From Deltaproteobacteria bacterium (GTDB taxonomy: Bacteria; Desulfobacterota; Dissulfuribacteria; Dissulfuribacterales; QOAL01): a DNA stretch of 64,000 nucleotides. The first letter of the stretch is position 1. Every line of letters begins with the position of its first letter. The position numbers were made by a program, and so were the translations under genes. Location of the stretch: assembly GCA_026986785.1 (NCBI GenBank), contig JALSNW010000023.1:41083-105082 (forward strand). The letters are read 5' to 3'. Of the stretch, positions 43,509 through 50,658 are shown one piece after another. The notes under the pieces were generated by a model that was given only the letters and a program-made list of their open reading frames with translations, searched no databases and was not told the origin of the DNA.

Positions 43509-43641
43509 AATATTCTCCCGAAGTTAGATAGGTTTTTTACAGTATTCTTGAAGCAAAGCGGTTAAGTGATTATAAACTTGTTTTTAACAAAGGGCGAGTT
43601 CCACAATATCAAAGAACCTATACAGATCTACAGGGGGGAAA

Positions 43642-44202
43642 ATGGCAGAGATAAAGAGTGCTCTTGAAATTGCCATGGAGAGGGCTGAAAAAATTGGTTC
43701 CCTCTCCAGAGAGGAATTGGATGCACAAAAATGGGAAGAACGTGGCAAAAAGACGGCTGCAGCATTCATAAATGGAAAGCTCGGAAGCCTTCGAGAAGGT
43801 CTCAAAGATGTGCCAGGTGAATATATCCAGGCTGTGCTTACTGGTGCCAGTGATATTCTACTCAGAAATATTGTTCTTCCCAGGGACCCACACCAGTGGG
43901 AATCGATCAGGAGGGCCATGGAAGGCCTGGTGGAGATAAAGGGAAGCATTGCTTCCCAAGTCATGCCACAGATCGAGCAACTGCTCAAAAATTATGAAAA
44001 AACCATGGACCACTACAAGCAGCAGTTCAAACAACAGGTAACCCAGGCAATGGGGAATCAGGATATGGCAACCATGCAAATGAACTCAGAAGGACTCAAT
44101 GCCCTCGCCTCCATGCAGGAAGAATGGAACAAGTTGTCTGGGGAAATCACTCAACAGTTCGAACAACAACTACAACCACTAAAGGCCTATCTCAGGCAGT
44201 AA
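43642..44202 (+). CDS. Helical Gln/Met-rich protein, unknown function
   Basis: 186 residues, cytoplasmic, no family recognised. An SD-like GGGGGGAAA directly precedes the ATG. The N-terminal part is mixed charged helix (ALEIAMERAEKIGSL, EERGKKTAAAFINGKL); the C-terminal half (about 100-186) is Gln- and Met-rich (YKQQFKQQVTQAMGNQDMATM, QQFEQQLQPLKAYL) and probably coiled coil. It is 28 bases before larB on the same strand. It has the look of a conserved Desulfobacterota protein, but that is impression only. Confidence 0.65.
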   Translation: MAEIKSALEIAMERAEKIGSLSREELDAQKWEERGKKTAAAFINGKLGSLREGLKDVPGEYIQAVLTGASDILLRNIVLPRDPHQWESIRRAMEGLVEIKGSIASQVMPQIEQLLKNYEKTMDHYKQQFKQQVTQAMGNQDMATMQMNSEGLNALASMQEEWNKLSGEITQQFEQQLQPLKAYLRQ

Positions 44203-44230
44203 GGCCAGATCCAGAGTCATCGTCTTGCAA

Positions 44231-44983
44231 ATGCTCAAAAGGCTCATTCAGGATATCAGGGATGGCAAGGTCTCGGTTGATCAGGCCATGAAACTACTCA
44301 AGCTCCTTCCATATGAAGAGATGGACAACATCCTTTTGGATCATCATAGATATCTGAGAAAGGGCTTCCCAGAGGTGGTCTATGGGCCTGGCAAGAGTAT
44401 AAGACAACTCAAAGACATCGTATCCACCTTCCTTGAGCAGAAGGTGCCAATACTTATTACAAGGATAGATGAACAAAAGGCCCAGGGGCTCTGCAGACAG
44501 GTCCCTGCCATGAGATACGATCATGTGGCAAGGGCTGTCTATCATCCTGGTAGCAAGAATAACCCCATTGACGAAAATCAAAAAAATGAAGAAAAGGTAC
44601 TCGTTGTCACTGCTGGGACCTCTGATCTGCCTGTTGCCAGAGAGGCCACCCTCACGTTGAGGCTCATGGGCATAGGCCATGAAGAATTGATAGATGTGGG
44701 GGTTGCAGGCATACATCGGCTCTTCAGCCACATAAGGCGTCTACAAAGCTCAAGTGTAATAATTTGTATCGCAGGGATGGAAGGGGCCCTGCCCAGTATA
44801 GTGGCAGGGCTTGTCAGATGTCCCGTGGTTGCTGTCCCCACCAGCACTGGCTATGGCTCCAATCTAAATGGAATTGTACCCCTTCTGGCCATGCTCAATA
44901 GCTGTGCCCCAGGTATAGGTGTTGTCAACATTGACAATGGCTTTGGAGCTGCAGCCTTGGCAGCATCCATACTTTGGAGCTGA
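44231..44983 (+). CDS. larB: LarB, nickel-pincer cofactor biosynthesis carboxylase (PurE-like)
   Basis: LarB carboxylates nicotinic acid adenine dinucleotide in making the nickel-pincer cofactor. About 250 residues: an N-terminal helical part with YGPGKSIRQL and a C-terminal AIR-carboxylase-like domain with VVTAGTSDLPVAREATLTLRLMG, CIAGMEGALPSIVAGL, PVVAVPTSTGYGSNLNG and NIDNGFGAA. ATG 44231 and TTG 44225 are both possible. LarC is not in the window; a LarE homologue lies 2.2 kb downstream on the same strand. Confidence 0.88.
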   Translation: MLKRLIQDIRDGKVSVDQAMKLLKLLPYEEMDNILLDHHRYLRKGFPEVVYGPGKSIRQLKDIVSTFLEQKVPILITRIDEQKAQGLCRQVPAMRYDHVARAVYHPGSKNNPIDENQKNEEKVLVVTAGTSDLPVAREATLTLRLMGIGHEELIDVGVAGIHRLFSHIRRLQSSSVIICIAGMEGALPSIVAGLVRCPVVAVPTSTGYGSNLNGIVPLLAMLNSCAPGIGVVNIDNGFGAAALAASILWS

Positions 44984-45007
44984 ATTGGGATATTCAGGCC
45001 ATCTTCT

Positions 45008-45130
45008 CTATGATCCTTGATTGGGAGGTGGCAATAGCCCCTTGGCACGCAATTTCTTTCTCTTTTTCCTTCTTCTTCTCCTCCGTCTTTCGATTTCACG
45101 TTCCCTTTCCCTCTTTTTGTGTTTGGCCAT
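45008..45130 (-). CDS. 40-residue polybasic micro-protein
   Basis: A short gene, easily missed. ATG at 45130 is preceded by AGGAGGA at a 9-base spacing and by a consensus -10 box. The product begins MAKHKKRERER, has seven consecutive Arg and then KKRKKLRAK, and ends in GLLPPPNQGS. About half the residues are Arg or Lys. Such composition fits a ribosome-, RNA- or DNA-binding peptide; no family recognised. It is convergent with larB (25 bases) and divergent from the CBS gene. Support comes from the start signals, not from homology. Confidence 0.6.
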   Translation of the reverse strand: MAKHKKREREREIERRRRRRRKKRKKLRAKGLLPPPNQGS

Positions 45131-45152
45131 AAAGAAGTTCCTCCTATACACA

Positions 45153-45181
45153 ATTATATTTTTTTCTGAACGCCTTTTTAA
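45153..45181 (-). promoter_or_regulatory. Promoter of the polybasic micro-gene
   Basis: Minus strand: TTAAAA (45181-45176), a 17-base spacer, TATAAT (45158-45153, perfect). This gives a leader of about 16 bases that contains the AGGAGGA SD. The rest of 45182-45348, up to the CBS gene, shows nothing else I can identify. Confidence 0.6.
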
Positions 45182-45348
45182 TCCTTGAATGAATCACTGT
45201 AAATAAAAAGGATGGTATCTATTGTCCATTTTTTTCTTTTCCATTGAAAACGAAAGGCTGCTGCCATATTATATGCCTCAATATCAAAGGGGCCGAGTTG
45301 TTGCCCTGCCTATCTCTATTAACCAAGTGGGAGAGGAGTCTCTATATT

Positions 45349-45951
45349 GTGAAGGTCAAAAACTGGATGAATAAAAATGTGATCACCATTACTCCAGATG
45401 CTGGTCTGAAGGATGCAATAGAGATCATGCACTACCATTCCATCCGACATCTGCCGGTAATTGATCAGGACGAAATGCTCGGGTTCGTGACAGAGAGCAA
45501 TCTTCGCCAGTATCTCCTTACAGATTTGGTCAATGAGCTGACCATGGCAGACCTGATGATCATAAACCCAATCACTATCGATCCCAATGCCAGTATCGAT
45601 TCTGCGGCACGCCTCATCTACCAATACAAGATTGGAGGCCTGCCAGTATTGGAAAAGAGGAAACTGGTCGGCATTATCACCATTACCGATATACTGGGTG
45701 CATTCATAGAGCTTCTTGGCCTGCTGGAGGATAGCACGAGACTCGATATAGTATTGAATGAGAAGCAAGGAAGCATAGACGATGTACTAAAATTGATCCG
45801 AAACCTGGGAGGCAAGACTATCAGTGTGGGAGTAGATACCCAATCGTCAAGGAAAAAAGTTTACTATATAAGGCTCGAAAAGGTGGAAATAGAACCAATT
45901 ATCAAGGCCATAGAGGAAATGGGACACAAGGTACTATCTCTAATAGATTGA
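45349..45951 (+). CDS. CBS-pair protein with C-terminal ACT-like domain (AcuB-like)
   Basis: About 200 residues from GTG 45349, with GAGAGGAG about 10 bases upstream. Two CBS motifs cover about 1-125 (MNKNVITITPDAGLKDAIEIM, SIRHLPVIDQDEMLGFVTESNL; MIINPITIDPNASIDSAARL, IGGLPVLEKRKLVGIITITDIL). A predicted ACT-like tail has SIDDVLKLIRNLGGKTISVGV. CBS pairs bind adenosyl nucleotides and ACT domains bind amino acids, so a sensory role is likely. In Methanosarcina-type homocysteine synthases a CBS pair is fused to DUF39; here the DUF39 gene follows 97 bases downstream. Confidence 0.8.
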   Translation: MKVKNWMNKNVITITPDAGLKDAIEIMHYHSIRHLPVIDQDEMLGFVTESNLRQYLLTDLVNELTMADLMIINPITIDPNASIDSAARLIYQYKIGGLPVLEKRKLVGIITITDILGAFIELLGLLEDSTRLDIVLNEKQGSIDDVLKLIRNLGGKTISVGVDTQSSRKKVYYIRLEKVEIEPIIKAIEEMGHKVLSLID

Positions 45952-46048
45952 AATGTCCCTGTCATATTTTGGCATGTTGTATGGAGATTTTCTTCAAAAC
46001 GTGATTCAGCTACGTAATCCTCGGTAACGCTTAGCTCTCAAGGGAAAA

Positions 46049-47215
46049 ATGGCAAACTTTCAAGTAAATAAGACCTTTCAAGAGATAAACGAAAGGATAC
46101 GTCAGGGCAAGGCAGTGGTAGTGACTGCCGAAGAGATGGTTGGCATCGTCAGGAAAAAAGGTGCGGTCAAGGCAGCCAAGACAGTCGATGTTGTTACCAC
46201 AGGGACCTTCTCCCCCATGTGTTCTTCAGGGGCCTTTTTGAACATAGGGCATACCAAGCCCGGAATCAAAACGGCCAAGGTGTGGCTCAATGGAGTGCCT
46301 ACGTATGCAGGGTTGGCTGCAGTTGATTGCTATATAGGGGCCACAGAACCAAGGGAAGATGACCCTCTGAACAAAATATATCCAGGAGAATTTCTCTATG
46401 GCGGTGGTCATGTATTACATGATCTCGTGGCTGGGAAAACGATATTGTTAAAGGCCGAGGCCTACGGTACCCATTGTTATCCAAAAAAATTCATAGAAAA
46501 GCGCATCACCATAAAAGATCTGCCATTCGCCCAGCTTTGCAATCCGAGAAATGCATATCAGAACTATAACTGTGCAGTCAACTTGACAGACAAGACGATT
46601 TTTACCTACATGGGTACCCTGAAGCCCAGGATGGGAAATGCCAATTATTGTACTTCAGGCCAATTGAGCCCCCTGTTCAACGATCCTTATTATAAGACCA
46701 TGGGTATAGGCACCAGGATATTCTTGGGTGGGTCATCTGGTTATATAATAGGGCCGGGAACCCAGCACAACCCAAATGTGAAAAGGGGCTCAAATGGCGT
46801 ACCTCGCGCTCCAGCAGGTACCCTTATGGTCATGGGGGATCTCAAGCATATGTCTCCCAGATGGTTGGTAGGGGTCAGTATGCTTGGATACGGTTGTTCC
46901 CTTGCAGTAGGTTTGGGTGTTCCCATTCCAATACTCAATGAGGAAATGGCTCGACACACTGGTATTGGAGACGACGAGATAATCACTCAAGTTGTAGATT
47001 ATGGAAGAGCATATCCTAAGGGGAATGCCGAATGTATCAAGGAGGTCACTTACGCCGAGCTGAAAAGTGGAACCATCGAGATCAATGGTAAGCTGGTAAA
47101 GACTGCACCTCTTTCCAGCTATGTCAGGGCCAGGGAGATCTCACAGATACTAAAGAAGTGGATAAGTTCCGGGGAATTTCTTCTCGGTGAACCCCAAGAA
47201 CTTCTGCCATCTTAA
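46049..47215 (+). CDS. DUF39 homocysteine biosynthesis protein (L-aspartate semialdehyde sulfurtransferase family)
   Basis: 388 residues of the COG1900/DUF39 family. This family forms homocysteine from aspartate semialdehyde with sulfide-derived sulfur in methanogens and sulfate reducers. Conserved stretches include VVTTGTFSPMCSSGAFLN, GGGHVLHDLVAGK, AYGTHCYPKK, FAQLCNPRNAYQNYNCA, IFLGGSSGYIIGPGTQHNP and GYGCSLAVGLGVPIPILN. Several conserved Cys (CSSGA, THCYP, NYNCA) are candidates for the persulfide carrier. The SD is AAGGG before the ATG. The usual companion ferredoxin-NIL protein is absent; a LarE-type sulfur transferase follows by 15 bases instead. Confidence 0.87.
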   Translation: MANFQVNKTFQEINERIRQGKAVVVTAEEMVGIVRKKGAVKAAKTVDVVTTGTFSPMCSSGAFLNIGHTKPGIKTAKVWLNGVPTYAGLAAVDCYIGATEPREDDPLNKIYPGEFLYGGGHVLHDLVAGKTILLKAEAYGTHCYPKKFIEKRITIKDLPFAQLCNPRNAYQNYNCAVNLTDKTIFTYMGTLKPRMGNANYCTSGQLSPLFNDPYYKTMGIGTRIFLGGSSGYIIGPGTQHNPNVKRGSNGVPRAPAGTLMVMGDLKHMSPRWLVGVSMLGYGCSLAVGLGVPIPILNEEMARHTGIGDDEIITQVVDYGRAYPKGNAECIKEVTYAELKSGTIEINGKLVKTAPLSSYVRAREISQILKKWISSGEFLLGEPQELLPS

Positions 47216-47230
47216 AAAAATCGGCTCACC

Positions 47231-47980
47231 TTGAAAAAAAGGCTTGAGACACTGAAACTCTGGATAAGAGATATCAGTGGCCCAATAGGATTGGGTTTTT
47301 CAGGTGGGGTGGATAGTGCCTTTCTCCTTACGGCTCTTTCCAGGTGGTGCCGGTTTCCTGTTAGGCCTTTTTGCGCAGTTTCTATATTTTTTCCTACAAG
47401 AGAACAGGTTTCAACAGCCCAGATTGCAAATGAGATCGGGGTGGAACCATACTATTTCACCTGGGAGCCCCTGAGCCAAGATCCTATAAGAAATAACCAT
47501 GCAGATCGCTGCTATTTCTGTAAAAAATACATCTATACCACCATCCTGGACACGGCAAGGCAAATGGGCATAAAATGCATTGTCGATGGTACCCAGGCAG
47601 ATGATTTAGGGAGGCACCGCCCAGGTCTCAAGGCCCTTGAGGAACTAAATATCCAGACGCCACTTGCCGATTGTGGTATCGACAAAGACTTTATCAGGTA
47701 CATGTTAAAAGAATGGGAATTTGGTTTCTGGGACAAGGCCTCAGAGTCATGCCTGGCAACGAGAATTGCTACAAATACTTTGATTTCCAATGATAATTTA
47801 AAGATTATTGAAAAATTAGAAGATTTTTTCATTGAAAAAAGATTTAACCTTCCAAAAATCAGGATAATAAACAAATCAATTTATATTTTTGCAAATGTTG
47901 ATGAAATAGAACGCATTAAAATGTATTTTAAAGAGATGGAAAGGATAGGGGAGGGATTCAGATTTTTTTTGAAAATTTAA
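47231..47980 (+). CDS. larE: LarE-family ATP-dependent sulfur transferase (PP-loop)
   Basis: 249 residues. The PP-loop pyrophosphatase motif GFSGGVDSAFLL activates a carboxylate with ATP before sulfur insertion. Three cysteines match the family: CxxC in ADRCYFCKKY, and Cys in ASESCLATRI. I associate three conserved Cys with [4Fe-4S]-type LarE, and a lone Cys at the last site with sacrificial LarE; this is family knowledge, not shown here. Start TTG, weak SD, 15 bases after the DUF39 gene. The last 70 codons are strikingly AT-rich compared with the first 180. It may serve nickel-pincer synthesis with LarB, or sulfur delivery for the adjacent DUF39 enzyme. Confidence 0.82.
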   Translation: MKKRLETLKLWIRDISGPIGLGFSGGVDSAFLLTALSRWCRFPVRPFCAVSIFFPTREQVSTAQIANEIGVEPYYFTWEPLSQDPIRNNHADRCYFCKKYIYTTILDTARQMGIKCIVDGTQADDLGRHRPGLKALEELNIQTPLADCGIDKDFIRYMLKEWEFGFWDKASESCLATRIATNTLISNDNLKIIEKLEDFFIEKRFNLPKIRIINKSIYIFANVDEIERIKMYFKEMERIGEGFRFFLKI

Positions 47981-47989
47981 ATAAAACTC

Positions 47990-48017
47990 TTGCCTTTTCT
48001 TGTGATTTCCCTAATAT
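47990..48017 (+). promoter_or_regulatory. Putative promoter of the HU gene
   Basis: TTGCCT (47990-47995), a 16-base spacer, TAATAT (48012-48017), 66 bases before the HU start. Confidence 0.4.
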
Positions 48018-48083
48018 AAAAGCAAATATGTCCGGTGTTCTTGTGGGCAAAATCTGTATAATATTAATGATGGGAGGGCCTTT

Positions 48084-48356
48084 ATGAATAAAGGACAATT
48101 GGTGGAACAGATGGCAACAGGAGCTGGTATTTCCAAGGCAGCAGCTGAAAGAGCGCTCAATGCCTTCATGGACGCCATCATGGATGCGATGGGGGCTGGA
48201 GACAAGGTTACATTGGTCGGATTTGGAACATTCTATGTAACAAAACGCAAGGCCCGAACAGGTAGAAATCCACAGACTGGCAAGAAGATGAAGATACCTG
48301 CCAAGAAAGTGGTAAAATTCCGTCCGGGTTCAAGGTTGGCAGAGGCTGCTAAGTAA
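48084..48356 (+). CDS. HU-family DNA-binding protein
   Basis: Nucleoid protein of 90 residues, the family length. Signature VTLVGFGTFYVTKRKARTGRNPQTGKKMKIPAKKVVKFRPG, with the DNA-wrapping arm RNPQTG. GGGAGGG lies 5 bases before the ATG. Monocistronic: followed by a strong terminator at 48386. HupA/HupB paralogue assignment is not possible. Confidence 0.95.
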   Translation: MNKGQLVEQMATGAGISKAAAERALNAFMDAIMDAMGAGDKVTLVGFGTFYVTKRKARTGRNPQTGKKMKIPAKKVVKFRPGSRLAEAAK

Positions 48357-48385
48357 AGTCTACCTTTAGGAAACAGGGGTTTATG

Positions 48386-48411
48386 GCCGGTTTTAACAAC
48401 CGGCTTTTTTT
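48386..48411 (+). terminator. Rho-independent terminator of the HU gene
   Basis: GCCGGTT (48386-48392), loop TTAAC, AACCGGC (48398-48404), then seven T (48405-48411). Confidence 0.93.
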
Positions 48412-48423
48412 ATGCTTTTTGGG

Positions 48424-48432
48424 TGTGGATAA
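48424..48432 (+). other. Perfect DnaA-box sequence
   Basis: TGTGGATAA, the exact reverse complement of TTATCCACA. A single copy in the intergenic space after the HU terminator; it may be chance. Confidence 0.35.
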
Positions 48433-48485
48433 CTGCCCAAATTCGATTCATATAAGAGGGTGACAGAATTTAAGTTCTCTTGTGG

Positions 48486-48514
48486 TTGTGACGAATAAGA
48501 TAACAAGATATAGA
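48486..48514 (+). promoter_or_regulatory. Putative promoter of the flgM pair
   Basis: TTGTGA (48486-48491), a 17-base spacer, TATAGA (48509-48514), 34 bases before the first gene. No sigma-28 or sigma-54 motif was recognised. Confidence 0.35.
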
Positions 48515-48548
48515 ATCGTAAGAAGGCTGAAGAAGGCAAAATCTATCT

Positions 48549-48968
48549 ATGAACATCAGCTCCTTTCACATACAGCATGTCATAAAGGCCTATGGGCAGC
48601 GCCTTGGCAGGCGTAGATTCAGCAGGCTGAATATGAATGGAGGAAAGCCAAAGACCCCTGATATAATATCTATTTCCACAGAGGCAAAACGTAGGCAGGT
48701 GATAGATCAAATAGCACATGATATTGTGTCCAGGGCAAAGGGCAACGATGAGAAAAATTTTGTAGCACATGGTTTTTTGGAACAGATTGGGAAAAAGCTC
48801 GGCGGTTCTCTCGACCTGATACCAGAGGCTGGAAGTAAGACAGATTTTAAATTTCGGCTCATTAGTGGCAAAGAAGGAGAAGGCGAGACCATTAAAGAGC
48901 TTTCCATCAATGATTTGAAAAAAATGGTGGAGAACCTATATTCGGATGAAATAGACAATGGAGAATGA
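48549..48968 (+). CDS. DVU0524-type FlgM-associated protein
   Basis: 139 residues, a small cytoplasmic protein typically encoded just before flgM in sulfate-reducing relatives. Seen are an N-terminal HVIKAYGQRLGRRRFSRLN, a helical VIDQIAHDIVSRA, and a basic-acidic C-terminus ending ENLYSDEI. Its stop overlaps the flgM start region, giving translational coupling. The function is unproven; an accessory role in flagellar regulation is inferred from linkage. Confidence 0.7.
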   Translation: MNISSFHIQHVIKAYGQRLGRRRFSRLNMNGGKPKTPDIISISTEAKRRQVIDQIAHDIVSRAKGNDEKNFVAHGFLEQIGKKLGGSLDLIPEAGSKTDFKFRLISGKEGEGETIKELSINDLKKMVENLYSDEIDNGE

Positions 48969-48970
48969 AA

Positions 48971-49288
48971 ATGAAAATCGGAGATCAGAGTCAAAATCTT
49001 CAGATAGAGAAGTATCTTAATACCCAGGGTGTAAACAATCAGCAAAACAAACAGACGGATGCATCGCAGCAGCAGGCAGCTTCTCAGGTAAAAAAGACGG
49101 ATACAGTGCAGATCTCAAGCCGTTCCAGATTACTGAACAAGGTACAAAGCAGTGCCAATTCACAAGAACCCCAGAGGACGGAACGTCTTCAAATGATAAA
49201 AGAACAGGTACAAAATGGCACCTATAAAGTTGATGCAGAAAAGGTGGCAAATGCCATGCTAAAAGACCTGATAAAAGATCTGGGATAA
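48971..49288 (+). CDS. flgM: Negative regulator of flagellin synthesis FlgM
   Basis: Anti-sigma-28 factor, 105 residues. The disordered Gln/Ser-rich N-terminal half (QNKQTDASQQQAASQVKKTD) precedes the conserved sigma-binding C-terminus (RTERLQMIKEQVQNGTYKVDAEKVANAMLKDLI). ATG at 48971 is preferred over 48965 because GGAG lies 7 bases upstream and FlgM normally begins MKI. Followed by a terminator. FliA itself is not in this window. Confidence 0.9.
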   Translation: MKIGDQSQNLQIEKYLNTQGVNNQQNKQTDASQQQAASQVKKTDTVQISSRSRLLNKVQSSANSQEPQRTERLQMIKEQVQNGTYKVDAEKVANAMLKDLIKDLG

Positions 49289-49324
49289 GATTTTTCTTCT
49301 CTTCCTTCCTCTCCCTCCTCATGG

Positions 49325-49355
49325 AAAAGGGGTGAACATCGTTCACTCCTTTTTC
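49325..49355 (+). terminator. Rho-independent terminator of flgM
   Basis: GGGGTGAAC (49329-49337), loop ATC, GTTCACTCC (49341-49349, one G-U pair), then five T (49350-49354). Confidence 0.92.
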
Positions 49356-49501
49356 TTTTTTCTCCAATCGACCATAGAGAGGGGGATCTGCCCAAGATCA
49401 ATAATGTCGCATAAGATACATTATGTAAAATTAAATAAACAACAAAAATATCAAGGCTTTGAGGCCGTCAGCTATGGCAATACGGTCTTCCCATTTGTGT
49501 T

Positions 49502-50575
49502 TTAGAGTTTTGTCAGGCGATTGATCTTTTGATTGATGTCTGCCGAATAGAGCACCTGATCCCTTATCTCTGAAAGGATTTGCCTTGTATCTTGGGTCCT
49601 GCCGCTGTCAAGGTCCAACATCAGGAGTTCTATCTTTCCCAATATGATCTGAAGGGGTTGATTGAGCTGGTGGGTTGCTGCGCTGATTGAGGAAAGTATA
49701 TGGGTGTATCTCTTGTCCTCCGCCCTATCAACCATCTGTCCCTTTTTCAGGCTATTGAATGCCTTCAATATGGAATAAGACAAAAACTCAGGATCGCATT
49801 TGGCCGGAACGACGAGGTTGAAGTCGGATAAAAAATCCTCCGGTGTGCCAAGTAATATCTTATATATGTTTTTCAATCCCCTGTCTTTTCGTAAAAATTC
49901 CAGGGTGTGAATATGGTGTTGCAGGTCCTGATCCTTATACAAGACAGCAACGCACCGCGTCTTTTCACTTATCAGATCAAAGGCGTTAGCCTTTGCCCAT
50001 TTGACCACGGTGCAAAAAGGCTCTATTTTTTTTCTTATCACAGAGAACCCATCAATGCTTTCAGGCAAAAGTGCCACTTTTATCTGCCTCTCAGGAGGGA
50101 CGGATTGCCTTGGTAATATCTGACAGGTCTTGTCCCTTTCCAGGTCACTGTCCAAGGCATTAAGTAGCCTGTCTGGATCCAGTAATGCTTCCTGGCCCAC
50201 ACTGATGAGGCCGACACTCGTTGCCATTGGCCTCTTGTCAGGGCCCTCTGCTTGTGAAATTATTTGCTTTAGCCTCAAGGCGGCACACTCCCCTCCTCCT
50301 TCATGGGTATCAGGAAGAATGGCAGCAAAGGTGCATGGAGGGGAGAAAAAATAGAGGCTGTCACAAGTCCTCAATTGTCCTTTGATTTTTTGATATATCT
50401 TCGCCAGATAATCTTCGGATATTTCATTGAAAATTTCTACTTCGATAAGCATAAAAGAGGCCCTGTGTCCATATCTTGAGATGCGACTAAGTTCCTTTTT
50501 CAGATCTCTATAAAAGGCCTCTTTGTCCAGAAAAATAACACTATTACTATCCGGTTTTTCAATAAATTTTGCCAT
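49502..50575 (-). CDS. Degenerate GGDEF regulator ending in a stand-alone histidine-kinase dimerisation domain
   Basis: 357 residues. The N-terminal GGDEF-like fold (about 15-150; FLDKEAFYRDLKKELSRISRYGHRASFMLIEVE) has GGGEC where GGDEF should be, so cyclase activity is not expected. The middle (about 160-270) looks like a receiver-type alpha/beta fold without a clear phospho-Asp. The C-terminal segment (about 295-357) is a HisKA-like helix pair with the candidate phospho-His in ATHQLNQPLQIILGKIELLM, and the protein ends with no HATPase domain. It lies 83 bases after a PAS sensor kinase, which might phosphorylate it. Confidence 0.7.
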   Translation of the reverse strand: MAKFIEKPDSNSVIFLDKEAFYRDLKKELSRISRYGHRASFMLIEVEIFNEISEDYLAKIYQKIKGQLRTCDSLYFFSPPCTFAAILPDTHEGGGECAALRLKQIISQAEGPDKRPMATSVGLISVGQEALLDPDRLLNALDSDLERDKTCQILPRQSVPPERQIKVALLPESIDGFSVIRKKIEPFCTVVKWAKANAFDLISEKTRCVAVLYKDQDLQHHIHTLEFLRKDRGLKNIYKILLGTPEDFLSDFNLVVPAKCDPEFLSYSILKAFNSLKKGQMVDRAEDKRYTHILSSISAATHQLNQPLQIILGKIELLMLDLDSGRTQDTRQILSEIRDQVLYSADINQKINRLTKL

Positions 50576-50658
50576 GGAACCCTTTCGATTTTTTTATTTC
50601 TTATCGGAATATGTAAAGACTAAGACAAGGGCCTCGATGGCAGTATGGAGGCAGAGTT

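Noticed and set aside
44851..45153. 100-codon minus-strand frame overlapping the larB end
   Set aside because: Its start lacks a site of its own, it overlaps larB, and the 40-residue frame here has the SD and promoter at correct spacing.
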